From contig MNCI01002923.1 of NCBI GenBank assembly GCA_015680685.1, forward strand, positions 96,669 to 160,668: a stretch of DNA of 64,000 nt. Reading direction: 5' to 3'. Below the pieces are notes generated by a model. That model ran no database searches. It was given only the letters and a program-made list of their open reading frames with translations, and was not told the origin of the DNA. This stretch comes from Gnetum montanum (lineage: Eukaryota > Streptophyta > Gnetopsida > Gnetales > Gnetaceae). This document shows, one piece after another, positions 50,617 through 61,815 of this stretch (positions are counted from its first letter, which is position 1; each line of letters starts with the position of its first letter). Made by a program: the position numbers and the translations under genes.

Positions 50617-50943
50617 CTTGATGAAGGTCAGAACAATGAGTTGCGCATTGTCGACCTCGACTCGATGGAAGAAGAACGCACACAAACACTTGATCAAATC
50701 GGGTGGTACCAAAAGCAACAACGATGATGCCATCAACATGACATCTATAAGTGCCTGATCAAAGAAGGGAACCTTGTACTTAAGGCAGTTCGTGAACACG
50801 TGGATAAGTTCTCAGCCAATTGGGAAGGGCCTTACTTGGTCACCAAAGCATACGGTAATGGAGCGTTCAAACTAGCAGACATGGATGGAAATGAATTGAC
50901 CAATCCTACAAATCACGTGTACCTGAAACCATTCCACGTCTAA
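50617..50943 (+). pseudogene. integrase C-terminal domain of M2 (in misoriented contig)
   Basis: The + strand frame reads NELRIVDLDSMEEER, then KEGNLVLKAV, FSANWEGPYLVTKAYGNGAF and KLADMDGNELTNPTNHVYL, ending in a TAA at 50941. This is the typical Tat-lineage integrase tail (GPY-type module and ADxDG end). One TGA interrupts it. All other M2 pol domains are on the - strand. The contig is bounded by single Ns, so I infer its orientation is wrong in the assembly and the true strand is -. Confidence 0.85.
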
Positions 50944-51031
50944 TGATCTTAAGGTACGTCTACGTCTTGGAATCATGACGGTAAACTAATACCGCAGATA
51001 CGTCTTGGAGCCATGACAGTAAACCGACACC

Positions 51032-51032
51032 N
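51032..51032. other. single N, contig join
   Basis: Right boundary of the 425-base flipped contig. It cuts the integrase core directly after SSPYYPQ, before the catalytic Glu. Confidence 0.85.
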
Positions 51033-51644
51033 TCTTTGAGGATAGTAAGGTGATGAAAACGAATGTTTGATACCTAGGCTTTCACATAATGTTTTTGTTT
51101 TGACACTACTAAATTGTGGCCTGTTGTTAGTGATGATAGTCATTGGGATGCCAAAACGAGTCATAATGTTTTCGAGGATAAAGTTGCATACTTGTTTCGA
51201 TGTGGTCTTCCTAAGAGGAATAGCTTCTATCCATTTCGTGAAATATTCAGTCGTGATTATTATGAAGCTGTGCCCTGCTAAATATGGGGGAGTTATTGGT
51301 CCGATGATGTCTAACCCCCATTTCTGGAAAGGCCATGCAATTTGAGCCGTATGCAACTCGTTGGGTGGAACATGTATAAGATTACCATGCTTTTGACATG
51401 TATCATATGTTTTGACTTTGGAGAAATAGTCGTATTCCATATGTGGCCAATAGTACCCCAAGCGTCTTATTTTGGTTGCCATTGCTTTGGGCGCTATGTG
51501 CCCTCCGCAGAGTCCCTCATGAACTTGATCGACGATGGTTTGGCTATCGGTGCTATTAACGCATACTAGTAAAATACCTTCATAGGATCTATGACATAAC
51601 GTATCCCCTACTAGTGTATACTGCCGAGAGCATTTTCGCACCAC
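51033..51644 (-). pseudogene. integrase core of M2
   Basis: The - strand frame gives the zinc part (VHEGLCGGHIAPKAM, then TYDTCQKHG) and the core: WPFQKWGLDIIGPITP, FTKWIEAIPL, RFGIPMTIITNNRPQF, LGIKHSFSSPYYPQ. The first Cys of CxxC is Tyr and the second catalytic Asp is Asn (TNNR for TDNG). The frame ends at the N. The segment with the catalytic Glu (NGQAE region) is missing from the assembly. Confidence 0.85.
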
Positions 51645-51759
51645 GTCCTTCTATGGATTCGTTAGATGTTGAGGTGGTTCACCATGCAAAAGGTATTCTT
51701 TGATGTCATCGTACCATTCTACGGCATGTGTCGTGCTAACAGATGCTATGGGAAGTTCA

Positions 51760-52808
51760 TCAGGAGCATCAGTTATGGGCTTTTTGCAGCTCATGACGAA
51801 ATTAGACAATGCATGAAACATGTTCAGTGAGATGTTTAGAGCTAAGGTGGCTAATGCGTCTGCGATGGTATTATTGTTTCTAGGGACATGTTGTAGTTCT
51901 ACATTTATAAACTATTTTAGCCAGTACTACGTCAGATCATAGTAGGGTTGTAGGTGAGATGCTTTGCACGCGTAAATGTCTTTGACTTGGTTTATGATTA
52001 ACTGTGAGTCGCCCCTAACTACGAGACATGCGATGTTTGAAGCCTGTGTTGCCATGAGGCCTCTGAGGAGACCTTCATATTCTGCTATGTTATTGGTGCA
52101 AGGAAAGTTAAATCGGTAAGCAAAGGATTGGATTTCCCTGGAGGGATATGTGATAACGGCAACAACACTTCCACCTCGGGAGGTGGATGCTCCATTAAAG
52201 TTTAATATCGCATCATAGTCATCGGGCACTATGTCAATCATGCTTATGTTTTTGTCTGGGAATTCTAGACTAATCGTCGCTTGATCTTGTGTTGGTGATG
52301 CAATCATCTGATTGACTATAGCTTGACGTTTGATGGATGATTGGGCTATGTAATGCAGGTCAAACTTAGCAATCACTACCTTCCAGCGAGCTATCTTGCT
52401 TGATTTGTACATGCTATTTGTGATAGCTCTAAGCATGTTGTCTTTACAAATGATATTTACTTGGTTACGAAAAAGATAATGTTGCCACTTCCTTAAAGAA
52501 AAGATAAGGGCAAGGCATGATCTCTCCATGTCATTGTAATGCTGTTCGTGGGCTACATATGCATGGCTCAAATAGTAAATAGGAACCTCAGTCCCATCAT
52601 CCCGTTTCTGGCAAAGCATAGATGCGATTGATGAATCCATTATGACAAGGTAGATGTAGAACGGTTTATTGCTCTGAGGTGGATAAACTATCGATAATTG
52701 AGTCAATGTCGTTTTGATATTGTCAAAAGCTTCTTGACATTGTGGGCTCCATTGAAAGTGTACAGTCTTGTGTAGCAAGTGGTTCATGGGTTTCAATTTA
52801 TCAGTCAA
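51760..52808 (-). pseudogene. RNase H and second (archaeal-type) RNase H of M2
   Basis: Open from 52808 to 51927. First the usual Ty3 RNase H (VHFQWSPQCQEAFDNIK, then VIMDSSIASMLCQ, SHAYVAHEQHYNDMERSCLALI). Then, about 170 residues on, a second RNase H: AILNFNGASTSRGGSVVAV, CTNNIAEYEGLLRGLMATQ, VVRGDSQLIINQVKDIY. The second domain's first catalytic Asp is Asn (NFNGAS for xFDGAS), while E and D of the next motifs are kept. The frame continues past a TAA/TAG pair to VPRNNNTIADALATLA near 51860. Confidence 0.85.
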
Positions 52809-53990
52809 TTTTTCAATGAAGCGCCTAATGAACTATAATCTACCTTGTAGGCCTCGAAGTTCAGTAAGGTTACTTGGCGGTTGCAAGTTTGTAATAGCCT
52901 TCACCTTATCGGGGTCTACTCGAATTCCTGCTTCTGAAACTATGAATCCAAGCATTTTGCTTGATTTGACCCTAAAGACACATTTTTTTGGGTTTATTCT
53001 AAGCTCATATTTTAAACAACGCTTAAGTACCAAGTCTAGGTCTTGTATATGCTGCTCTTGTGTCCTTGATTTAACCGCTATATCATCTACATAATTGTTG
53101 AGCGAGTGAAGGAGGTAATCACTAAAGATGAAGGTCATTGCTCGTTGATACGTAGCACCAGCATTCTTTAAGCTGAAGGGCATCATTGTGTAACAAAATG
53201 TTCCCCATGGTGTCATGAAGGTTTTCCTGAGTTGATGTTCAGGGTTAATCTGGATCTGATTATATCCAGAGAAGCCATCCATAAAAGATAACAGTGCATG
53301 CCCAGCGGTTGAGTCACCCAGTTGTTCAATACTAGGTAGAGGAAATTCATCTTTTATGGTCGCTAAGTTGAGGTCCCGGAAGTCAATGCATAGGCGAATG
53401 CTCCCGTTTTTCTTCGGGACAATGACCATGTTGGATAGCCAGTCAGCATAGTCAACAGCCTAAATGAAACCAGCTTGATAAAGTTTGGTGATCTCATTGC
53501 GAACTACCAATGCTACCTCATGTTTAACCTTACGTGCTTTTTGTTTCACTGGTCTTAACTTCGGGTTGAGTATGATATTATGCTGGACTATTCGGGGGTC
53601 AAGCCCAGGCATGTCAGTATAAGACCAAGCGAATGCTTTGATGTTGCTTTTTAGCACTGTTGCTATGTCATTAGAGAGTTGTGGGTCTAGTAAAGTACTT
53701 AGTTTTAGTGTCTTGACTTTGCCGTTTAGCATAGCGATGGGGGTTTCAATTAATGGGTCCTCGGTGATGTTATCGGCTTCAATATCCAGCGATTTTGTCA
53801 TGTTTTGAAAGCGTTCTATGGTTTCCTCTGTTGATGCCGTGGAGTTTTTGTAAGTTGATGTGTCTAAATCAATGGACTTGTTGTTCATCTCCCATTGGAT
53901 GGGTCTGTATGGTCCATCAATGAACAATGGTGCGAATAGTTGCTTACTATCCATGTGAATTGCTGTCACAGGAAGCAATGTTAACAAGGG
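52809..53990 (-). pseudogene. reverse transcriptase of M2
   Basis: Two open pieces, 53987-53460 and 53429-52833, are joined across one TAG at a likely Gln codon (F-I-stop-A). The pieces carry AFAWSYTDMPGLDPRIVQHN, PVKQKARKV, IVPKKNGSIRLCIDFRDLNLATIKDEFPLP, SFMDGFSGYNQI (motif A), FSLKNAGATYQRAM (motif B), NYVDDIAVKS (motif C, intact YVDD) and LGFIVSEAGIRVDPDKVKAI. Typical Tat-lineage wording. RT is the best-preserved part of this element. Confidence 0.9.
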
Positions 53991-54079
53991 GGGTTTGCTA
54001 GTTGGTTTATGATGCTAATTCAAATACTTAAACGTGGTTGAAGTATGCTAAAGTTGGTTCATTTTCTCACTTGACCGCA

Positions 54080-54190
54080 CGGCATTTTAAGGCCTTACTG
54101 GGCCATTCACGGTAGTTTAAGGCCTTACCGGGCCATTCGCGGCAGTTTAAGGCCTTACCCGACCGTTCGTGGCAGTTTAAGGTTTCTAGT
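54080..54190 (+). repeat. dyad-repeat array B (upstream side of RT)
   Basis: Four units of (g/c)(g/a)gttTAAGGCC-TTACCG-GGCC type, spaced about 28-31 bp. The arms are GGCC/GGCC where arrays A and C mostly have GTC/GAC. Confidence 0.75.
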
Positions 54191-54479
54191 TGATTATACA
54201 ATTTGTAATGCTTGTTAAGTGTGGAACTACGAGACGAAGAGTATGTATCAAGGTTTTTAATTTAGGCGAGGTCTTACATGGGCGATATTTAGCCTAGTGT
54301 ATGTTTACATACTCCTATATCTACTCTAAGTTTGTTTATGTTTAATTAATCATTTTTATTTGGAGTAAAATGCTTAAAATGCCAATTTCTTAGAGGGTGG
54401 GGTGGCGTGGATAGCGAGGGGATGCATTTAAATTGAAACAAATGATGGTAGGCATAAACGCCAAGGTCGAGCCAGGGAC

Positions 54480-55265
54480 AGCGTGAACTTCCTAGCGTGA
54501 ACTAGAGTGTGAACCCAAGCATGAACCAAAGCGTGAACCAGAGCGTGAACCATAGCATGGAGATCGGGTAAAACGGGCAAAGGAAGGTGCAGATATGGTG
54601 TGAATGGAGGCATCAAGGGTGGCACCGATTGGAGCGCGACGATTCGGGTGAAAGAGTTCAGCGTGAATCTATGCCCCGGAGAAACCCTCAACGTGCAAGG
54701 GGTAGAAAATCGAGCGTGAAGAGTCTGCATGCCGCAGCGTGGACCTCTTGCAAACCCCAGTGTGAACTTCTTCAAAACCCAGCGTGAACTAGAGCTCGAC
54801 GTGTATCTCAGCGTGAACGCTCGGCCAAACCCCAGCGTGAACCAGAGCTCAGCGTGTATCTCAGCGTGAAGGCATGGGCAAGGGAAAGCAGGTGCGGGAG
54901 TTGGGGAGGAAAGAGCCAGACTTGAACTTCATCGAGGAGAGTAAGACGATGCTCTGATGCCTACCCAAGCCTATGGTGCATCGTGGTCTGGATCAGTGCA
55001 CCGGTAGGCCTTAGTTCCCTATCAAAATTTGCATTTTTGCTTGCTATTTTCGTTCATTTGCGCTCAGTTTTTCTTTCATTCTAGGAGCATGGGATTTGTT
55101 AATGTGTAAGAGGGGGCAGAATGCCCAGCGTGCAAGGTCTGCATGCTACATGTTTAGCATGAAGGCTCTGCACGCTGGGTGTACAAGGTCTGTACACTGT
55201 GCGCTCAGCATGAAGGGTCTGCACGCCGAGCGTACAGGGTCTGTACACTACGCGCGAGACCTGAA
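54480..55265 (+). repeat. cluster of CAGCGTG(A/C)A words
   Basis: More than fifteen occurrences of AGCGTGAA or close variants (CAGCGTGAACC, CAGCGTGTATC, GCACGCTGGGTG) lie within 790 bp, with irregular spacing of 10-40 bp. The same word, in ACGCTGG/CCAGCGT form, dominates 46.3-49.1 kb. Confidence 0.8.
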
Positions 55266-58200
55266 AAAAATGTTTTTAAGTGTTGGCCCTAGTGTAAAAC
55301 CTATATTTTTTTCATGGCTTACCAAATCTGGTCCTTGAATATGTGCAGATGTCGTAAACCTTTCCTTCTTGTGGTGGAACTTGTTGGTGTTCTGGCATGG
55401 TTTGGGCCCATTGATTGTGATGAACCGGTACCTAATATGACGATCGATTGAAATGGGGTATGGTTCAGAATGGGTGTCAGCGAATTCCTTGCCTTCTTCT
55501 TAGAAAGATTCAGTGTGGTGATATGGTCTCACCTAAGTGAATAATTAGCATGGAGCGTCCTTGAGACCGTGCTACCAGGATCTTCAAATGGTATAGTGGC
55601 TTTCATGGTTGATATCGATGAGGGATTATCCACTGATGGGGATGGTCCCTCTAGAGGGTGCAGATCCACCTGTCCATTAANATGGGGATGGTCCCTCTAG
55701 AGGGTGCAGATCCACCTGTCCATTAACGCGTGTATGGGACTTATTATCGTGTAGTCCCCACAACATCAATAGCACCTTATTCTTAGCATCTCGTGCACAT
55801 ACCTTGTTCCAAAATCCTCCCAGAACAGTGTACAGAGTAGAAAGGTAAGATTGTTTAATTTATCATTTCTGCTTTAATGCCTAGTGGTTGTTCATGTTTT
55901 GACCGTCGTTCCTTTGCAAGCCTCAATTTGATAAAGAAGGAGTATGCATAGGTGATGATGGACTTGCATTGGCTCATACTGCCTTAGAGGCTGTCATGGC
56001 ATGTCCCACTCTCCGTGGTGCCATCTTAACGCAAACCAAGCACGAAATTATCCATTTTCACAAACGATACTCTAAGGCTTTTGCACAATGTGAGGCTCGG
56101 GGGTGGCTACATGGGAATTGGTCCTGCAATGGGCCAGTTTTCCCATGCGATGCTGATTTGACTTCTAATAGTCTCAATCCGCTGTCTAACGGTGAGTAAT
56201 ATTTTTTTGACTCTTCGCGTTTTTTGTTTTGCTACCATGTTGGTTGTGTTGATTCCATGGTTTTATCCTGTGAATGTAGTGGATGTTACCATAGAGACTG
56301 GGCGGACTAAGGGCACTTTGTCCATGAAGTTCGGAGATATCGATGATGCACAACGGTGGTTGCATGATGAGGCATCACTGCACGTTATCGGTTGCTTGAG
56401 CGATGCCAGCCTCATGGAGCTATTCACTACTTTAAGTCCTAACGTCTCCGTGACCAAGATGATTGCGATTGTTGATTCATTCAATGAGGTTGTTACTTAC
56501 TATAGCACTCGTGTCAAGGAAATTAGAGTGGCTTTCCATCTGTCAGTAGAGTTCTTTTCAGACCTCTTTGGCGTGTCGAAAGATGGGGCTGGAGTGACTT
56601 TGGATAGAGCGCAAAAAGAGGCCCATGTGGTTCGCGAGATGGAGGACTGGCTAGGTATACCCAAAGGTGCTAAGGGTTTCCCTATGCAGGGAAAATCAAA
56701 AGTAACCAAAGTAAATGAGCTGTATCCACTTTTCAGAGCACAAGTGTTTCCTAAATCCCTGTCCCAAGTGAAGACCTTTGGGGTAGAATCTATGCGTATC
56801 ATGCGTATGATTTTGGAGACTGGGGTGCGTTATAATTGGGCTTAGTATTTACTTTTGGGTTTCCGCAGGGAGATAGTGAGATTACGTTCAAACGTTAAGG
56901 CACAGTTCCATTTTACCTTTGCATTCTTTGCTGGTTACTTGTACTGACTAGCCAAATTTCTAGTACTTCGCATGGGCAACAAGCATGTGTTGAGGGATCG
57001 TGGCCAAATATCTCACCCGTGGATTCGCCACTTGTTTGAGGTGACCAAATCTCAAGATGCCCCTAAAGGGATTGATGAATCAGTCTCTATTACAACGGCA
57101 GGATCCTCTGGTCATTCAATTCACATGTGTGATAGTGTAGGGCCAGAGCTAGATGGTGTGCCTTATACTGCCAGGAGAGCCGATTGAGTTATCAAAGAGA
57201 CAATCGGTAAGGCTAAATCTAGAGTTCAAAGACCTAAGCGCTCTAGAGAGGTTGCTCCAGCTGTAGATGAACCAAAGGTGAAACACATATGGTTTAAAAT
57301 ATCTACACGAGGTAAGTAAGCATGATTCATTCATTTATCCATGTTTTATCATCATTATCCTATTTTATTTTATCATTTATGCAAAACCGATGTCGAACTC
57401 ATGAATGTCCTCATAGCCAACTCCTGAAGTAAGAAGGGAGGGGTTAGCACCGATCCCGGAGGAGGAAGAGATCCCAACCAGCCAAGATGGGGAGGAAGAG
57501 GCGGGTAATGACGAGATAGAAATTCCTGTTCCTTCGAGGGAAGAAACGAAAGAAGGAGCAGAAGTCACCACGGAAAAAGATCACGCTGGTGAAACGGTTG
57601 AAGCTGACGAGATGTTTGATGATTTCTTCGCAGGAAGGTTAAACCTTGGCACTCCTCCGAATCTGGGAGAGGAGAGGGATTTCGGTATGTTTTCGTCATT
57701 ATGTTTACTTGGGTTTTGAATTGTTTCATTTCCTTTATTTAGAGTTTGGGCTTTGTATTTTTGTCACTACAAGACGTAGATGTTGAAACTAGGAAGACTC
57801 CTAACATTCGCATAGACATACCTGCAATGAAGATTCCAATGGAAATGACTACCGAAGTTGGTTCGTCTCCCATACATGAACCATTTACTTGGATGGAAAT
57901 GCCAGGTATTGTCAGTGAGGTAGTTGATCGCATCCAACAAGCTTATCCTAAAATAGGTACATACGTTTTACACATTTTGAGTCTTTTTCTTTTCGCATCT
58001 ATTCTACTGTCTAATGTTTAATGTATATGTTTCTTGTATTGACAGGTGCTGGACTGAAGTGGGATCCATCCGAGGCTACTTGTATTGATAGTCTACCTGA
58101 ACTACCGTTAGAAATTGAGCAAGTGCCAAGATAGATCTATGACGATGTGGCAGAATGTGTTGTGCAAAATGCCAAGTCACTTTGGTTGCGAATTTAGGAA

Positions 58201-59012
58201 GGGGAGAAAGAGGTCGCCAAACTATCAGTAGAATGAGATGACTTGAGGTGATACTATGAGTTTGCCTCTGGTAGGTTGACGAGTGATCGTTCTTGGCGAA
58301 CCTTCAAGGTTACTTATACTAGATATTGGAATCTATTGAACCGCCAAGTAACTATGATTCGGGAGCTAACAGAGCGGAAGGCACAAATTGATTTGCTGAA
58401 TCTCAAGTGTCAGGATTGGAAAGCTTTTGCTTCTAAGGTGTGGAAATGGGGCCAAGATGAGAAGAATCATAAGCACCATTATAAAAAATCATTAAAGGAG
58501 GTATCCATAGAAAAGTGTCAACTGGAAATGTTTGTAGAAGGTTTAGGCCTACGGTCTTTGTTTGATGCCTTTGCTATGCAGACTGTGGTAGAGATGGAAT
58601 CTCCCAAGCAAGTAATCACCACAGCTTCTGGGGAGGTTTTCTGTAGGCTAATTTCCTCTTAAACATCCTACTTGGTCTACTGTGGACAAAGGGAAGGCAT
58701 TAGCCAACATTGATCTAGGCCTAGATGGAACCGACTGGGCAAGTGTCCCTGAAGAAGAAATCCTTCATTGGCTAGAGTTCGGTCTGAGGGGATCCTCTTC
58801 AGTAAGTCGTTTGAACTCGTAACTTTTATTTGTCTTTTTTTTTTGGGAAATGTTGTCTTCCTTTTTTATCTATCAGTTAATTAATCAATTATTTTCTTTT
58901 CCTTTTACAGAATCCTAGTGATGACAATGGCCAAGAGGGTGGCCCCAGTGGAGGGGAAACACATGATGGAGGAGAGCTCGGGGAGAAAGCCCCTTCTGAT
59001 TCTGATGTTTAG
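54874..59012 (+). pseudogene. Multi-exon ORF antisense to M2, between its protease and RT
   Basis: GT-AG exons with matching phases: 55921-56191 (PQFDKEGVCIGDDG...NPLSN), 56280-57311, about 57428-57684 (acidic), 57774-57956, 58046-58801, and 58911-59012 ending at a TAG after ...APSDSDV. A possible first exon is 54874-55003 (MGKGKQVRELGRKEP; donor GTAGGC), with one or more uncertain exons between. The protein has no domain I recognise. An N-terminal globular part holds Cys/Trp motifs (GWLHGNWSC). A middle part reads EDWLGIPKGAKGF. The C-terminal part is a Lys/Glu/Leu-rich coiled coil (58276-58560). About eight stops interrupt it, several at likely CGA, CAG or TGG codons, plus one shift near 58650. 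Antisense ORFs are known from Tat elements such as Grande. This position, between PR and RT, is unusual. Confidence 0.6.
55681..55681. other. single N, contig join with 45-bp duplicated overlap
   Basis: The 45 bases at 55636-55680 recur exactly at 55682-55726, as if two overlapping contig ends were laid end to end. Confidence 0.9.
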
Positions 59013-59399
59013 TTTCTTAAATCTAGCGTGTTGTTATTAGTTATGTTTCTGCAGGTTGTAAATAGAAATTGTTTCTGTTGTTTTGAGTTGAGTCCTATAC
59101 GATCAGATGCATGAACTTGGATAACTTTTGTAACCTTCCATTTAAATATTTTTATATATATTTTGTCTTCAGATTCCAATTTTTGTTTTGTTTCGTTTTG
59201 TCTAAATGTTGAGAAGAAATAATGCTGGGACATGGAGTAAAAGTCTTTTTTGCTTGTTTTGCTGTTTAAGTGTAAACCTAAAATAAAGTGCAAATGTAAC
59301 CCAAATGATAACTGTGCCAAAGGAGGTCATTAAAGAAAAGCGTGACTTGTACTGCAAAGATATAATCATAGAATGTAAACTGAGAATTTAAACTTTTAA

Positions 59400-59770
59400 G
59401 CCTAACGAAAGTAAACTTGCTCTAGTTTAAGGCTGTTTCGGGCCATATGTATGTGCGTGTCAGTTTAAAGTCATGACAGACTACAATGTGATTGTTCTAG
59501 TTTAAAGCCATTTTGGGCCACCAAGAAACAAAAGGGATATCAATTGATACCATCAGTTTTGATGTAAACTGGCCATTTCTGACCATGGCTAGTTTTATGT
59601 CATCGCGGACATGAGATAGTTTAATGTCATTCCGGACCTACGTAGTTTATCGTCGTTTTGGACGATCATAATTTAAAGTCNCGCGGACATGAGATAGTTT
59701 AATGTCATTCCAGACCTACGTAGTTTATCGTCGTTTTGGACGATCATAATTTAAAGTCATTGCAAACTTG
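59400..59770 (+). repeat. dyad-repeat array C (downstream side of protease)
   Basis: Units include GTCATGACAGAC (59471), GTCATCGCGGAC (59599), GTCATTCCGGAC and GTCGTTTTGGAC, each after TAGTTTA/TAGTTTT(A/T). Two units have GCC...GGC arms. Part of the array is duplicated across the N at 59681. Confidence 0.75.
59681..59681. other. single N, contig join with 77-bp duplicated overlap
   Basis: 59604-59680 recurs at 59682-59758 with one difference (ccgg versus ccag). Because the overlap is inside a repeat array, this join is less certain than the others. Confidence 0.9.
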
Positions 59771-59819
59771 TGTAGTTTCTTAATTTTTTGTAACTTTTTG
59801 ATTTTTTTCATTTTTATGT

Positions 59820-60483
59820 TAGGAGTGGGTTTAATGGGTATGATCCAATACTCGGCATCTCCTTCGCTAATTATGTTGAATGGTAGCTCTCACCAAGAGA
59901 CGTCTGGTGGAGTAAGCTCTGAGTTAGTATCGTCGGATGTTTCTGGGTTAGGTGGTGCTTCCTTGGTTTTTGAGGGCTCTCATTTTATGGGTAGATCATC
60001 ACTTTGAGTTTCATTTGTTTCTTTCATTGTGGGCTTTTCAGAAATTCTCTCGGGGTTATACTCAGGTGGCGTGTCCTCTTGTTCAGACCCCTCAATTTTA
60101 ACTTCAGAGCCTTGATTTGTCTCTATGTGAGATGAGATGGTGGAGGTAGTAGCATTCCCATGGATAATGATTTCACCCCCCTCATAGGGTAAGTGAATCT
60201 CTTGATGAATGGGGGAAGACACTAATTTTAGTTGGGCTAACCAGGGTCATCCCAGGATTAGGTTAAAACTAGGCATCTCATCAATAACTACGAAGTCTGC
60301 GGATGTGGGGAACCGATCCCCTGCTATGAAATCCAAGGTCAATGTACCTTTGACCACTACTCGTGAACCATTAAACAACTTCAGGCAGGTCGTAGATGTC
60401 AGTTTAATTAATTCTATAAGTCCTAACTGTTCAATGACAGGGTAAGGTACCACGTTTGTGGCAGCTCCTTCATCTACATGCAC
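59820..60483 (-). pseudogene. aspartic protease domain of M2
   Basis: On the - strand MHVDEGAATNVVPYPVIEQLGL holds the retropepsin loop as D-E-G-A. FVVIDEMPSFNLILG follows, the usual hydrophobic-hydrophobic-G closing strand. After a stop the frame continues (PWLAQLKLVSSPIHQEIHLPY) into an acidic tail ending near 59820. The order gag, linker, protease is normal. What follows on this strand is not RT but dyad repeats and the antisense ORF. Confidence 0.7.
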
Positions 60484-60599
60484 TCAATGTATTTGGAACT
60501 AATTGACTTGTATGGTTATAAACATGGGTTTGTGGGTGAAGCCTCTAGTTTCCTCATCGATCTTAATGTTTTTAGGATGAAATCCCAATGATTTAGTTT

Positions 60600-61710
60600 T
60601 GGATCCCTGTCATGTAGACATTACCACGTGTATAGAGGGTTCATTTGTCGGTAGGTTTTCGCTAACTAGGATCGATGTCAACATTTGCACTAAAGCGTCG
60701 TGATGAACTGGTGAGGTCAATATGAGGTTGTATAGGCGTAATGATGTATTCTTTTGTTTAATGGCTTGTGTAACCTGTGTTAGAGCATTAGCTAGGTCCT
60801 TACCATTTGGTATAATCTTGTCCATGACCATTTGATCCATTGGACCTAACAGTTGTATGTTGCATGGGGTAACTTTCATGTTATTTTTCGTGGCCGTTGG
60901 GTTTGATGTGTGTTGCATTCTTGATTTTTCCTCTTTGTAATTCGTGCTTGGTTCGTTGTTATATGGAGCCATAGGTATTGCACTTAACGGAGTTGGTTTT
61001 GGGGGCCCCACTGCAAGGTGTTGATGTTCCTTCTCCAAACGTTCCCTAGTGAGCCTATCTGCCCAGCGTTCTCGTATGGGTTGTGCGGGAACATTTGGGA
61101 TCGGATCATGGGGTTGTTTTGGGACTCGAATGACGAATGGGGTGGGACTGGCTCGTGTCTGAGGAGTATTGGGCTATCAAGGCATCTTGACTACAAACGG
61201 GGTTGGGCAACTTACAATCGGTGCCTCTGTTGTAACAACCACCGATGGCACCTGAACCATGAAGGGAGTGGACCGGTTTGATGGCGTCACATTAACGGTT
61301 GTATCAGTAGGAGGCATGCAAACAACAAATGGTTTTATTTGGGGTGGAATCTGCATGGTGGCCACTGCGAGAGACACCCGGATGGCCCACGGTGTTTGCT
61401 GGGTAGCAGGATTGTGTGGGGGATATGAAGGTTGAAGTGATGTTAGTGCCTTAGGGGGAACATGAACTACGAAGGGGCTCTTTAGTGTTTCATAGCTATT
61501 ATCCATGTCAATGGTGCTAATTGTGTATGGCGCTTCTTTAGTGTTTAGGGGATCTTTATATATGCCCATGGACTGGTTTTGTGGTTTGACCGAATTGGCC
61601 TCATCAAAAGTGATTTCACCTCCATCAATCATTCGTTGAATATCTTGCTTCAAGGTGAAACAATAGTTGGTGCCATGCCCATTATGCTGGTGTTACTCAC
61701 AAAAATGGTC
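60600..61710 (-). pseudogene. gag zinc finger and proline-rich linker of M2
   Basis: Near 61705-61660 the frame reads HFCE-stop-HQHNGHGTNYC, a C-x2-H-x4-H-x4-C finger with a TAA at the Gln position; FTLKQDIQRMIDGG follows. The next ~300 residues repeat a short motif (SPFVVHVP, KPFVVCMP, TPFMVQVP, TPFVVKMP, TPFVIRVP). After this come ERWADRLTRERLEKE and a helical region (ANALTQVTQAIKQKN) leading to protease. This is the nucleocapsid and linker part of Gag. Confidence 0.7.
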
Positions 61711-61815
61711 TAGTCTAAAGCCTCTTGGAACTGGGGGCTCATCTGGTGTCTCCAAGCTTGGATTCTCGACCAATTCGTAGAATTGATCATGTCTTTGAAT
61801 TGCCACAGGGGATAA

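Noticed and set aside
50607-51031. A genuine inversion within M2
   Set aside because: Both ends coincide with N characters and the reverse-complement 24-bp overlap is best explained by contig misorientation.
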